The notes under the pieces are model-generated. The model was not told the DNA's origin and did no database searches. It saw nothing but the letters and a program-made list of their open reading frames with translations. A program made the position numbers and the translations under genes. Below, piece after piece: positions 24,298 through 31,556 of a stretch of DNA of 37,144 bases; position 1 is the stretch's first letter, and every line of letters starts with the position of its first letter. The stretch is from Candidatus Naiadarchaeum limnaeum. GTDB taxonomy: Archaea; Undinarchaeota; Undinarchaeia; Undinarchaeales; Naiadarchaeaceae. The DNA lies in the NCBI GenBank assembly GCA_014189685.1, contig DVAB01000008.1, positions 1-37,144 of the forward strand. The letters are read 5' to 3'.

Positions 24298-24702
24298 ATG
24301 GACTATGAAAAACTTTTGCAGCGCGCTAGAAAAAATTTGCCAGCCACAGCAGTAGAAGAGAGGAGATTCGAGCTCCCAAAATTTGAAAGTTTTATTGAGG
24401 GTGCGAAAACAATTATAAAAAACTTTATTGAAGTGGCCAAAAATTTGGGCCGTGACCCAGCGCACTTGTTGAAATTTTTGCAGGCCGAGACAGGGACTTT
24501 TGGGGAAATTGAAGATCAGCGTTTGGTTTTGAAGGGACCGAAGAAGGTAGAAGTTCTGAACGAAAAATTAGATTTGTACATTAAAGAGTTTGTTCTATGC
24601 AAGGAATGCAAAAAGCCAGACACTGAAATCAGAAAAGTTGAGCACATAGATCAGGTAAAGTGCAAGGCCTGCGGGGCAAAATATACAGTAAGAAAATTGT
24701 GA
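24298..24702 (+). CDS. eif2b: Translation initiation factor aIF2 subunit beta
   Basis: The beta subunit of the aIF2 GTPase complex that delivers initiator tRNA to the ribosome. 134 residues, the normal archaeal length. Visible: FELPKFESFIEGAKTIIKNF (N-terminal helix and core), RDPAHLLKFLQAETGTFGEI, and a C-terminal zinc finger with C-K-E-C and C-K-A-C pairs (FVLCKECKKPDTE, KCKACGAKYTVRKL). It lies in an operon with the OB-fold protein and DUF424, a set of informational genes. Confidence 0.96.
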   Translation: MDYEKLLQRARKNLPATAVEERRFELPKFESFIEGAKTIIKNFIEVAKNLGRDPAHLLKFLQAETGTFGEIEDQRLVLKGPKKVEVLNEKLDLYIKEFVLCKECKKPDTEIRKVEHIDQVKCKACGAKYTVRKL

Positions 24703-24707
24703 GCTGA

Positions 24708-25013
24708 ATGATTTCTTACAAAGAATACAAACACGGAAAAACTGATCTTTTAATTGCAGCCTGCGATTCAGATTTGCTCGGGAAAACTTTTCACGATTCT
24801 GAAAAGGGATTGAAATTAGAGGTAAAGAAAGATTTTTACGGCGGCAGCGAAATTTCAGCAGAAGAATTCGGGAAACAACTGAAAAAAGCAACAATTGCAA
24901 ATTTAGTTGGAGAAAAAACAATTAGCAAAGCAATTGATCTTGGATTAGTTGCTACGAGTAGTGTTTTAAAAATTCAAGGAGTGCCGCATGTGCAAATTGT
25001 GCGTGGACTCTAA
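24708..25013 (+). CDS. DUF424 family protein
   Basis: A 101-residue archaeal protein of the DUF424 type: [20 protein letters not shown] near 20-39, then [13 protein letters not shown], then [17 protein letters not shown], then VPHVQIVRG. Function is not established. The frequent neighbourhood with aIF2-beta in archaea hints at a translation or tRNA link. It begins five bases after the aIF2-beta stop. Its TAA stop interlocks with the TAG stop of convergent rpoK in a shared CTAA. Confidence 0.85.
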   Translation: MISYKEYKHGKTDLLIAACDSDLLGKTFHDSEKGLKLEVKKDFYGGSEISAEEFGKQLKKATIANLVGEKTISKAIDLGLVATSSVLKIQGVPHVQIVRGL

Positions 25014-25276
25014 TACCACATCTCTTCCAAATCCGCGCTTGAGATGTCAATAGTAACAGAAGCTCGTCCTTCAATTCTGCGCACAACTGTCATTGGAACC
25101 GCGCGCTTCTTAAATTCAGAAACAGCAATCTCAGTTGGAACTGTAAGCTCTTTTGGAAGGTCAATTAGAATTGGCGCTCCCATAGAAATCTGCAAAGCCC
25201 TTGCGCCAATAATTCTAGCGCGCTCAAATCGAGTGAGCTTTGTTGTTGGATACATGCTTGATTTTTGAATGTCCAT
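25010..25276 (-). CDS. rpoK: DNA-directed RNA polymerase subunit K (Rpb6 homologue)
   Basis: Small polymerase subunit, homologue of eukaryotic Rpb6 and bacterial omega, needed for assembly and stability. Motifs: [20 protein letters not shown], then [10 protein letters not shown], then [20 protein letters not shown]. The ATG at 25276 is chosen (88 residues). The longest frame opens at 25327, but there its first codons lie in the shared TATA box, so it cannot be the start of a normal transcript. An ATG at 25255 (MYPTTK) is the other option. Divergent from aIF1A. Confidence 0.93.
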   Translation of the reverse strand: MDIQKSSMYPTTKLTRFERARIIGARALQISMGAPILIDLPKELTVPTEIAVSEFKKRAVPMTVVRRIEGRASVTIDISSADLEEMWY

Positions 25277-25314
25277 AAAACTATCTTGATTAGGCTTTGT
25301 AATACAGGTGAAGA

Positions 25315-25324
25315 TATTTAAATA
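25315..25324. promoter_or_regulatory. Palindromic TATA box shared by rpoK and aIF1A
   Basis: TATTTAAATA is a perfect 10-base palindrome. Its centre is about 30 bases from the aIF1A ATG (25349), implying a leaderless message. On the other side it is about 43 bases from the rpoK ATG (25276), implying a leader of about 17 bases. One TBP-binding site would thus serve both directions, with orientation set by flanking BRE elements. Confidence 0.6.
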
Positions 25325-25348
25325 CATTGCTCTCCATTCACTTTAGCC

Positions 25349-25774
25349 ATGGAACAGAAAAAACAGCTCACTGAAAAAGAGGAGCAGGAAGTCTTTGATG
25401 CTTACGAGGAGGGATTTGAGGAGGTAGCGCGCGGCAAAATATCAACGCCAGCTAGGCCAGCTGCTGGTGGGGGAATTCCAGAAGAATTTATTCGTATAAG
25501 ATTGCCGAATTCAAAAAATCGTGAGGTAATTGGCGTTGTTTTAGAGGATTACGGACAAAAATTATTGGTAAAATGCATGGATGGATATACAAGAACTTGC
25601 AGGATTCCTGGAAAAATCAGATATAAAGTTTACATCAATCCTGGAGATTTTGTTTTAATTCAAAAATGGGTTGTTCAGTCAAATGAAAAGGGCGATTATC
25701 TCTATAGATATACAAGAACTCAGGTTAATCATTTAATTAAAAAGGGATTTCTAAAAGAGAGCGATTTGCAATAA
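25349..25774 (+). CDS. eif1A: Translation initiation factor aIF1A
   Basis: OB-fold initiation factor that binds the ribosomal A site region and helps start-codon selection. 141 residues. A charged N-terminal tail of about 45 residues precedes the S1/OB domain: EFIRIRLPNSKNREVIGVVL, then KLLVKCMDGYTRTCRIPGKI, then VYINPGDFVLIQKW. The N-terminal tail is longer than in many archaeal aIF1A proteins. RIO1 kinase starts one base after the stop. Confidence 0.96.
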   Translation: MEQKKQLTEKEEQEVFDAYEEGFEEVARGKISTPARPAAGGGIPEEFIRIRLPNSKNREVIGVVLEDYGQKLLVKCMDGYTRTCRIPGKIRYKVYINPGDFVLIQKWVVQSNEKGDYLYRYTRTQVNHLIKKGFLKESDLQ

Positions 25775-25775
25775 A

Positions 25776-26519
25776 ATGGTTAAGAAATATTTACGCAGAA
25801 AGCCATTAGAATACGAGCGCAAGATTGAGGAAGGAGTTTTTGACACGCAAACAATTGGCGCATTGCGCAAGCTAATGAAGTTAAATATTATTGATTCTAT
25901 GGGGGGTGTGATCTCAACCGGAAAGGAAGCGGATGTTTTTAAGGGCTATATAAAAGGAGAGCTGCGCGCTGTAAAAATTTTCAGGATTGAGACAACAGGT
26001 TTCAAGGACATTGCGCCTTACATTGAAGGAGACCCCAGATTTAGATTGCATGGGAGAAAACACGAGATTGTTTTTGAATGGGCAAAAAAGGAATTCAGGA
26101 ATTTAGGCCGCGCTTTTCATGCCGGAGTAAGAGTTCCAAAGCCATTTAAAGTTTTAAGAAATATTTTAGTCATGAGTTTTATAGGAAATAATTCAGATCC
26201 GGCGTCGCCTCTGAACGCAATTTCGGCAGATCAGATTAAAAATCCAAAAAAGCTTTCCAAACTTTTGCTTGATAACCTGAAAAATCTTTATCAAAAGGCA
26301 GAATTAGTACACGCAGATTTTTCAGAGTTCAATGTTTTGATGAAATTTTTGAACGAGCCATATTTGATTGACTTTGCGCAAGCAGTTTTAAAAAATCAGC
26401 TAAATGCAGAAATGTTTCTACAGCGCGATGCTGAGAATTTTGTGAGGTATTTTGTAAAATTCGGCTTGAAATTTAGCAGGCAGGAGATCTTAGCCAAAAT
26501 TCAGGTTGGAAAAGCCTAA
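25776..26519 (+). CDS. rio1: RIO1-type serine protein kinase
   Basis: Atypical kinase/ATPase that acts in late maturation of the small ribosomal subunit. 247 residues. Glycine-loop equivalent STGKEADVF near 47-55, ATP-binding Lys67 in RAVKIFR, hinge VMSFIG, catalytic loop HADFSEFN (His179, Asp181, Asn186) and metal-binding IDFAQ (Asp199). GFKDIAPYIEGDPRF and WAKKEFRNLGRA are typical of RIO1 rather than RIO2. It directly follows aIF1A and precedes the KH-domain Dim2-type protein, a functional neighbourhood of 30S maturation. Confidence 0.95.
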   Translation: MVKKYLRRKPLEYERKIEEGVFDTQTIGALRKLMKLNIIDSMGGVISTGKEADVFKGYIKGELRAVKIFRIETTGFKDIAPYIEGDPRFRLHGRKHEIVFEWAKKEFRNLGRAFHAGVRVPKPFKVLRNILVMSFIGNNSDPASPLNAISADQIKNPKKLSKLLLDNLKNLYQKAELVHADFSEFNVLMKFLNEPYLIDFAQAVLKNQLNAEMFLQRDAENFVRYFVKFGLKFSRQEILAKIQVGKA

Positions 26520-26599
26520 TTTATTTACCATATGGATAATAATTAGCCCAAAACTTGCCAATTTTTAAGCTAAAACCGCTATGCAGCGCTGCAATTAAG

Positions 26600-26607
26600 T
26601 ATAAATA
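26600..26607 (+). promoter_or_regulatory. TATA box of the Dim2-like/topoisomerase VI operon
   Basis: TATAAATA lies 40 bases before the ATG at 26647, so a start near 26630 would leave a leader of about 17 bases. The 127-base gap after RIO1 also holds GCAGCGCTGC (26583-26592), a perfect 10-base palindrome just upstream of the box. A second TATA-like run at 26624-26630 is too near the ATG. Confidence 0.45.
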
Positions 26608-26646
26608 TCTGCTCATCCAATTGTATAAAAAAGCCTGCTTAAAACC

Positions 26647-27168
26647 ATGGTCGAATATATCAAAATTACCAGTGAGCGACTCAAGGTACTGCTTGCAGAC
26701 AAGCAAACAATTCCTCAGATAGAGAACGCCACGCACACTAAAATAGAAATTGATCGCAAAACAGAACAAATCGAAATTTACGAGAAAAAAGACACTCCGG
26801 ATCCACTTGGAACTTGGCGTGCCAGAGATGTGATAAAGGCAATTGGCCGTGGATTTGTTAAGGAAACAGCATTTCGTTTGTTGGATGAGGAAGCTGTTTT
26901 AATTATTATTGACTTAAATGAATACGCACATAAAAAGAAAAATGCCCTTGAAAGAATTAAGGGCCGCATAATCGGAACAGAAGGAAAATCAAAGCAAAGA
27001 ATTGCAGAAATAACTGACACTGATATTGTTGTCTATGGAAAAACAGTTTCAATAATTGGAAAATTAGAAAATGCAGAGCTTGCCGCACGCGCAATAACAA
27101 TGCTTTGTGAGGGTGCAATGCACAATACAGTGTTTAGGATGTTAGGAAGAGAGGCTGGCGCATTATGA
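26647..27168 (+). CDS. KH-domain ribosome maturation protein (archaeal Dim2/Pno1 type)
   Basis: A 173-residue protein with two KH folds. The second has the RNA-binding loop RIKGRIIGTEGKSKQRIAEI followed by TDIVVYGKTVSIIGKLENA. WRARDVIKAIGRGFVKETAF lies between the two and is typical of Pno1/Dim2. The family binds the 3' end of small-subunit rRNA during maturation. It starts its own operon but stands next to RIO1. It overlaps the next gene by four bases (ATGA). Confidence 0.9.
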   Translation: MVEYIKITSERLKVLLADKQTIPQIENATHTKIEIDRKTEQIEIYEKKDTPDPLGTWRARDVIKAIGRGFVKETAFRLLDEEAVLIIIDLNEYAHKKKNALERIKGRIIGTEGKSKQRIAEITDTDIVVYGKTVSIIGKLENAELAARAITMLCEGAMHNTVFRMLGREAGAL

Positions 27169-27770
27169 TAGCTTATTATGTCTACGGCACTCTTCGCTTT
27201 CGCGAAGTTGTTGAGGCGCGCCTAAAAAATAATGTTGACTTTGATAAAATCTCAATCTCGTACAGAGAAGCAAGCCTAACAAACTTTCAGCGATTAGTCG
27301 CAGCAACTCACGAAGGAGCAAATGCAGCCATTCCTATAAAAGGGCAAAAAATAAACGGGGAAAAAATTGAGACTGTAATTGCAGAAGCAGGAACTTTTAA
27401 TGTTCCTGAGGGCGCGCTCTTAACAATTGATGGCCCTGCGCTTGAACTGATAAAAGTGCTTCCGCCTCTTGACAGATATGAGACAAGCTATGTAAAAGTT
27501 GAGGTCCCTGTTCAAAGCGAAGATATAAAGCGTGCATATGTTTATGCAGCCTATCCTTGGCGAATAACCCAAAAAAATATTGAAAATCTCCCAAAAAACA
27601 TTCAAAAACTTTTAAATAGTTTGACAGAATATTACGCACTTTCGCGAATGCGAACGGAAGAAATTCAAAAGTTTATGTGCGAAGCTTACGAAAAGGAAAT
27701 TTCAAAAAATAAATCCGGAGTGGTAATATATGGCGCAGAAGGAAAAGCAAAAATTGAAAGCCAAAGTTGA
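27165..27770 (+). CDS. Gamma-glutamylcyclotransferase-fold-like protein between dim2-like and top6B
   Basis: A 201-residue protein of uncertain role. The N-terminus AYYVYGTLRFREVVEARL carries the YGTLR motif of GGCT/AIG2 proteins. The later LPPLDRYETSYVKVEVPV and RAYVYAAYPWRI fit their LD-x-x-E and final strands. The catalytic Glu of true cyclotransferases is not clear, so activity is unproven. It is coupled to the KH gene (ATGA) and overlaps the start of top6B by 41 bases. That is unusual, but the top6B start has a good ribosome binding site inside it. A YGTLR-like start could be coincidental; I rate the fold as likely, not certain. Confidence 0.6.
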   Translation: MIAYYVYGTLRFREVVEARLKNNVDFDKISISYREASLTNFQRLVAATHEGANAAIPIKGQKINGEKIETVIAEAGTFNVPEGALLTIDGPALELIKVLPPLDRYETSYVKVEVPVQSEDIKRAYVYAAYPWRITQKNIENLPKNIQKLLNSLTEYYALSRMRTEEIQKFMCEAYEKEISKNKSGVVIYGAEGKAKIESQS

Positions 27771-29400
27771 GGAAGAGGAAGGGCCGATAAAACAAGTTTC
27801 GGCCGAGGAGCTTTTCAAGGAATTCCGGGAAGTAAATGTTAGCCAGTTCTTTGCAAAAAACAAGCAATATCTTGGATATGTTGGAAAAGTTAAATCGCTT
27901 ACAACTGTTATTCATGAATTGGTAACAAACTCTTTAGACGCTTGTGAAGAAGCAGGAATTTTGCCAGATTTAAAAGTTAAAGTTGAGCAAATTGGAGAAA
28001 AGGATGCTGAGCATTACAAGGTAACTGTTGAGGACAATGGTCCTGGAATCCCAGAGGCAAATATAGAGAAAGTTTTCGGACAATTGCTTGCAGGAACAAA
28101 GTTCCACCGAAATATCCAATTGCGCGGCCAGCAGGGAATTGGAGCTTCAGGAGCAGTTTTGTTTGCGCAGATGACTACTGGAAAGCCTACTTATGTAAAA
28201 TCCGGAACAGGGAAGGGAAAAATTATTGAAATTCATGTCATGCTTGATACAAAGGCTGGCGCTCCAAAGATTCTTGACAAAAAAGTTCAAAGCGGGGAGT
28301 GGCGAGGAACTCTTGTTTCCTCTGAATTCAAAGGAGTTCAATATACAAAAGGGCAAAAAGGGCCTTATGAATACGTTCGCTGGACCGCAGCCGCGAACCC
28401 ACATACAAAAATTAAGTTTAAAGATCCAGAAAACGAAGTTGTTTTTGAGCGTGTTGTGAAAGAAATTCCTCAGCGCCCAGTAGAATCAAAACCCCATCCC
28501 TCTGGAGTTGAGACTCATGATTTGCTTGAGCTGGCGCATCACTCAACTGCGCATAAAGTTTCATCTTTCCTTGTGAATGAATTAACTCGTGTAAGCGCAG
28601 ATAAAGTTGCAGAGATTCAAAAACTTGTTAACTTTGATTTGGGAATTTCTCCCAAAAAAATAGAGTGGACACAGGCTGAGCAATTGGCCCAAGCTTTTAA
28701 AAAAATTAAGTGGATGGCTCCGCCTGCTATGGGTTTGATCCCGATTGGAGAAAAAACAATTGAAAAAGCGCTCAAAAGTCTTTTGCAGCCTGAATTTGTA
28801 ATGGCTCGAACAAGAGAACCTCGAGTTTACAAAGGCGGAATTCCATTTTTAATTGAAGTTGCAATCGCGTATGCAGGAAATGCGGGAAGGGAAACCCCTG
28901 AAGGAAAAAGGGCCGAGCTTATGAGATTCGCAAACAGAGCTCCTTTGCTTTTTGATGGTGGCGCTTGTGTAACAACCGCAGCGATGAACTCAATTGAATG
29001 GAAACGATATCATGTTCAAGATTTAGAAAACGAACCGATTACAATTTTTGTAAATTTAATCAGTACTCATGTTCCTTATACGAGTGCGGGAAAACAATCA
29101 ATTGCAGAGGAAGAAGAGATTTACGAGGAAATCCGTTTTGCTTTGATGCAAATTCTCAGGGATTTGCAAATTTTCCTTGGGGGAAAAAGGCGCGCTGCTG
29201 AGAGGGAAGAGAAAAAGAAAATATTTGAAAAGTATATCCCAGAGACTGCTAAAGCCCTTACCAAATTAACAGGCGAAAAAGAGGAAACTTTAATTAAAAA
29301 GCTTGAAAAGCTAGTGTACGATAGATTTGGAAAAGATTTTTCAAAAGAGCCTGAGGAAGAGAAGGAAGAAGTAGAGGAAGGAGATGTATCTGAGGAGTGA
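27730..29400 (+). CDS. top6B: DNA topoisomerase VI subunit B
   Basis: ATPase subunit of the type IIB topoisomerase, which opens and closes around DNA to pass a second duplex. 556 residues. GHKL motifs: N box HELVTNSLDA near 62-71, G1 box EDNGPGIP at 101-108, and GQQGIGASG at 133-141. A transducer domain follows, and the protein ends in an acidic, Glu-rich tail of about 20 residues. The ATG is preceded by GGAGTGGT. The A subunit gene begins 11 bases after its stop. Confidence 0.97.
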   Translation: MAQKEKQKLKAKVEEEEGPIKQVSAEELFKEFREVNVSQFFAKNKQYLGYVGKVKSLTTVIHELVTNSLDACEEAGILPDLKVKVEQIGEKDAEHYKVTVEDNGPGIPEANIEKVFGQLLAGTKFHRNIQLRGQQGIGASGAVLFAQMTTGKPTYVKSGTGKGKIIEIHVMLDTKAGAPKILDKKVQSGEWRGTLVSSEFKGVQYTKGQKGPYEYVRWTAAANPHTKIKFKDPENEVVFERVVKEIPQRPVESKPHPSGVETHDLLELAHHSTAHKVSSFLVNELTRVSADKVAEIQKLVNFDLGISPKKIEWTQAEQLAQAFKKIKWMAPPAMGLIPIGEKTIEKALKSLLQPEFVMARTREPRVYKGGIPFLIEVAIAYAGNAGRETPEGKRAELMRFANRAPLLFDGGACVTTAAMNSIEWKRYHVQDLENEPITIFVNLISTHVPYTSAGKQSIAEEEEIYEEIRFALMQILRDLQIFLGGKRRAAEREEKKKIFEKYIPETAKALTKLTGEKEETLIKKLEKLVYDRFGKDFSKEPEEEKEEVEEGDVSEE

Positions 29401-29411
29401 GGTGAATATGT

Positions 29412-30524
29412 ATGGCCACAAAAAAAGAAAAAATTGAAGAAAAACTTGATAAAGAATCTGTAAAAAAGCTTGAGGAATTTGGAGCTGAGCTGGCTGGAGA
29501 AATTAAAAAAGAGGAATCCCCTGCATTTCCACTCCCAATTAGGGCAAAGTCAAATATAACTTTTGACGAAGCAAAAAAACTTTTAGTTCTTGGCGAAAAA
29601 CTTGCGCATAGAAGATTTTTGAATGTTGCTCACACTCGCAAATTCATGCAATCTGTTTTAGTTGCAAGCGCATGTAAGGAATACATTGAAAGTGGCCGCA
29701 CAGTAGGAAAACGTGAGTTGTACTACAACCTAAAACACTCCTTGCCAAATTCAAAAGACAATACATTTGAGGACGATATTGAATCCGGAGGAGTTCTGGA
29801 TGATTTGGAAGCCTCTCTTGATATTTTGCGAGAGCGCTTGCATGTAGAAGCAAAATCCCGCGGCTCAATTTATGGAAATATTACTTTAAGCCAGGCTGGA
29901 AGCGATTTTGACTGCTCAAAACTCGGAAGAGGCGGCTGGGCAATTCCTGGTTTTGTCGAGGATGTTGAGGTTGTAAATTTTAAAGCAGACTATATCTTGG
30001 CAGTTGAAAACGATGCAATGATGTCCCGTTTAATTCAGGAAAAATTCTGGAAGGAAAACAATTGTCTGCTTGTGACAGGAGAAGGAATGTTTCCGCGCGG
30101 TGTAAGAAGATTTATAAAAATTTTAAACCAGAAACTAAAATTGCCTGTGATTGCCTTTGTTGATGGCGATCCATATGGATTCTATATTTACTCTGTTCTG
30201 AAATACGGCTCAATTGAGTTGGCGCACTTATCTGACAGATACGCAGTTCCAAACTGCAGCTATGTTGGAATGACAATGGACGATATTGATGAATACAAAT
30301 TGCAAAATGTTACTGAGCGATTAAAAGACGTTGACGTAAAGCGCATAAATGAGGAGCTTGAATATCCATGGTTTAAAGCTTCTAAAGATTGGACTCGCCA
30401 ACTTAAGTTGATGAAGGAAAAAGGCGTCAGAATCGAGCAGCAGGCGCTCGCTAGCAAAAGCTTGGAATTTGTTGCAAAGAAATATCTGCCTGAGAAAATT
30501 GATGGCAAAAAGTTTTTGCCCTAA
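29412..30524 (+). CDS. top6A: DNA topoisomerase VI subunit A (Spo11 homologue)
   Basis: DNA-cleaving subunit of topoisomerase VI. 370 residues. The 5Y-CAP domain carries the active-site tyrosine in VGKRELYYNLKHS (Tyr104 or Tyr105). The Toprim domain has Glu197 (LAVENDAMM) and the DxD pair Asp249/Asp251 (FVDGDPYGFY). A strong ribosome binding site GAGGTGAAT precedes the ATG and overlaps the top6B stop. About 45 charged residues precede the conserved region. Convergent with the RAM-domain gene. Confidence 0.97.
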   Translation: MATKKEKIEEKLDKESVKKLEEFGAELAGEIKKEESPAFPLPIRAKSNITFDEAKKLLVLGEKLAHRRFLNVAHTRKFMQSVLVASACKEYIESGRTVGKRELYYNLKHSLPNSKDNTFEDDIESGGVLDDLEASLDILRERLHVEAKSRGSIYGNITLSQAGSDFDCSKLGRGGWAIPGFVEDVEVVNFKADYILAVENDAMMSRLIQEKFWKENNCLLVTGEGMFPRGVRRFIKILNQKLKLPVIAFVDGDPYGFYIYSVLKYGSIELAHLSDRYAVPNCSYVGMTMDDIDEYKLQNVTERLKDVDVKRINEELEYPWFKASKDWTRQLKLMKEKGVRIEQQALASKSLEFVAKKYLPEKIDGKKFLP

Positions 30525-30597
30525 ACCTCCAAATACCTATAAAACTCATACGGCGTCGGCCTTATTGAATTCTGCAAAAACTCTTTTTCTTCTGCTT

Positions 30598-30825
30598 TTA
30601 CAATCCAATAAGCGTATTTGTGCTTGAAACATCTTGCAAACCGCGCAAATGCTTTATAATGAACTCATTCAGCTTATCTACAGTTTCTGCTTCAATCTTA
30701 GCAACAATATCATAATCCCCATAAACCGTAGTCGCTTCCTTCACTGTATTTTCACGGAGTATTTTGTGTAATACATCCTTCTCTTTTCCTGTTCTTGTTG
30801 TTATGAATACGAATGCAGTTACCAT
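30598..30825 (-). CDS. Stand-alone RAM (Lrp/AsnC ligand-binding) domain protein
   Basis: A 75-residue protein equal to the effector-binding domain of Lrp/AsnC regulators without the HTH. It starts MVTAFVFITTRTGKEKDVL and has TTVYGDYDIVAKIEAETVDK, the RAM core with the Y/TGDYD motif. Such proteins can bind amino acids and mix with full-length Lrp proteins to change their assembly. It is divergent from an Lrp/AsnC gene, so a partnership is likely. The ATG at 30825 is used; a GTG at 30834 would add three residues. Confidence 0.85.
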   Translation of the reverse strand: MVTAFVFITTRTGKEKDVLHKILRENTVKEATTVYGDYDIVAKIEAETVDKLNEFIIKHLRGLQDVSSTNTLIGL

Positions 30826-30892
30826 AGTGCTCACATACCCTGATAGATATTATTAATATTAAAGCTTTTTTGCCATTTTTCTTAATAAACAT

Positions 30893-30934
30893 AAAGTTTT
30901 TAAGCGAAAAGTTTAAAAATAGTAAAGTTTTAAG
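30893..30934 (+). promoter_or_regulatory. Three AAAGTTT repeats over the Lrp/AsnC promoter
   Basis: AAAGTTTTTAAG (30893-30904), AAAGTTTAAAAA (30908-30919) and AAAGTTTTAAG (30924-30934) are spaced 15 and 16 bases. The middle copy overlaps the likely TATA box (TTTAAAAAT), about 26 bases before the ATG at 30942. Repeats over and beside the box are what an autorepressing Lrp protein would use. Inference from pattern only. Confidence 0.5.
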
Positions 30935-30941
30935 TCTAAAT

Positions 30942-31388
30942 ATGGATATAGATCAAACAAATGTAAAGCTACTGCGCGCACTTAGAGACGATGCGCGTCG
31001 TTCTCTGAGGGAAATTGCAAAAGAACTCGGCGTATCAACTGTAACTGTGATAAATAGAATGAAAAATTTGCGCGGAGAAGGAGTTATAAAAGGTTTTTCT
31101 GCTCATATTGATCCCAAAAAAGTCGGCTTCGAGCTCACAGCAGTAATAAGTTTGAAAGCAAAAGGAAAAATGCTCTTGCCAGTGCAGGAAAAAATCGCCA
31201 AAGATCCGCATGTATGTGGGGTTTATGATGTTACAGGAGATTTTGACTCTGTTATTGTTGCACGGTTTAAAAACGTGAACGATTTAAACAATTTTATTAA
31301 AAAAACCCTTGCGCTGGAAGGGATTGATCGAACTTATACACAAGTTGCGTTAAATGTAATCAAGGAAGATTTTGGTGTGAATCTTTAA
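30942..31388 (+). CDS. Lrp/AsnC family transcription regulator
   Basis: A 148-residue regulator. The HTH is near residues 5-50 (KLLRALRDDARRSLREIAKE, then LGVSTVTVINRMKNLRGEGV) and the RAM domain near 65-140, with VCGVYDVTGDFDSVIVARF. The ATG at 30942 is chosen over a frame opening at 30870 because the TATA-like box and repeats lie in that interval, and MDIDQTNVKLL matches the usual family start. Probably self-regulated and possibly paired with the divergent RAM protein. The effector is unknown. Confidence 0.92.
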   Translation: MDIDQTNVKLLRALRDDARRSLREIAKELGVSTVTVINRMKNLRGEGVIKGFSAHIDPKKVGFELTAVISLKAKGKMLLPVQEKIAKDPHVCGVYDVTGDFDSVIVARFKNVNDLNNFIKKTLALEGIDRTYTQVALNVIKEDFGVNL

Positions 31389-31437
31389 ATTCTAAACATA
31401 TTAATACAAAAATATACAACTAATTAGCCGCGCTTTT

Positions 31438-31509
31438 GCCCCTGTAGCTTAGTGGTAGAGCGTCTGGCTGTTAACCAGAAGGTCGCCTGTTCAAACCAGG
31501 CCGGGGGCG
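31438..31509 (+). tRNA. tRNA-Asn (anticodon GUU)
   Basis: A full cloverleaf of 72 bases. The acceptor stem is GCCCCTG with CGGGGGC, closed by one T-G wobble; the discriminator is G. D arm GCTT...GAGC, anticodon stem TCTGG/CCAGA with loop CTGTTAA, so anticodon GTT. Variable loop AGGTC, T stem GCCTG/CAGGC with loop TTCAAAC. No intron, and the CCA end is not encoded. A TATA-like AATATAC around 31411-31417 lies at promoter distance, and a run of five T follows the gene. Confidence 0.97.
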
Positions 31510-31524
31510 CTATTTTTGCAAATC

Positions 31525-31533
31525 TTTATAAAT
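31525..31533 (+). promoter_or_regulatory. TATA box of the DUF2061 gene
   Basis: TTTATAAAT, centred about 28 bases before the ATG at 31557, predicts a leaderless mRNA. This supports the ATG at 31557 over any start inside the tRNA. Confidence 0.55.
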
Positions 31534-31556
31534 TAATCTACGCAAATCACTGCTCT

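Noticed and set aside
26583-26592. GCAGCGCTGC palindrome before the Dim2-like operon as a regulator site.
   Set aside because: A single short GC palindrome without a second copy; mentioned in the promoter entry only.
30870-30941. Longer N-terminus of the Lrp/AsnC regulator.
   Set aside because: The interval holds the TATA-like box and repeats, and its translation is low-complexity Phe/Lys/Ser unlike the family start.
31452-31556. Longer start for the DUF2061 gene reaching into tRNA-Asn.
   Set aside because: It would translate tRNA sequence. The ATG at 31557 fits the TATA box and the family pattern.
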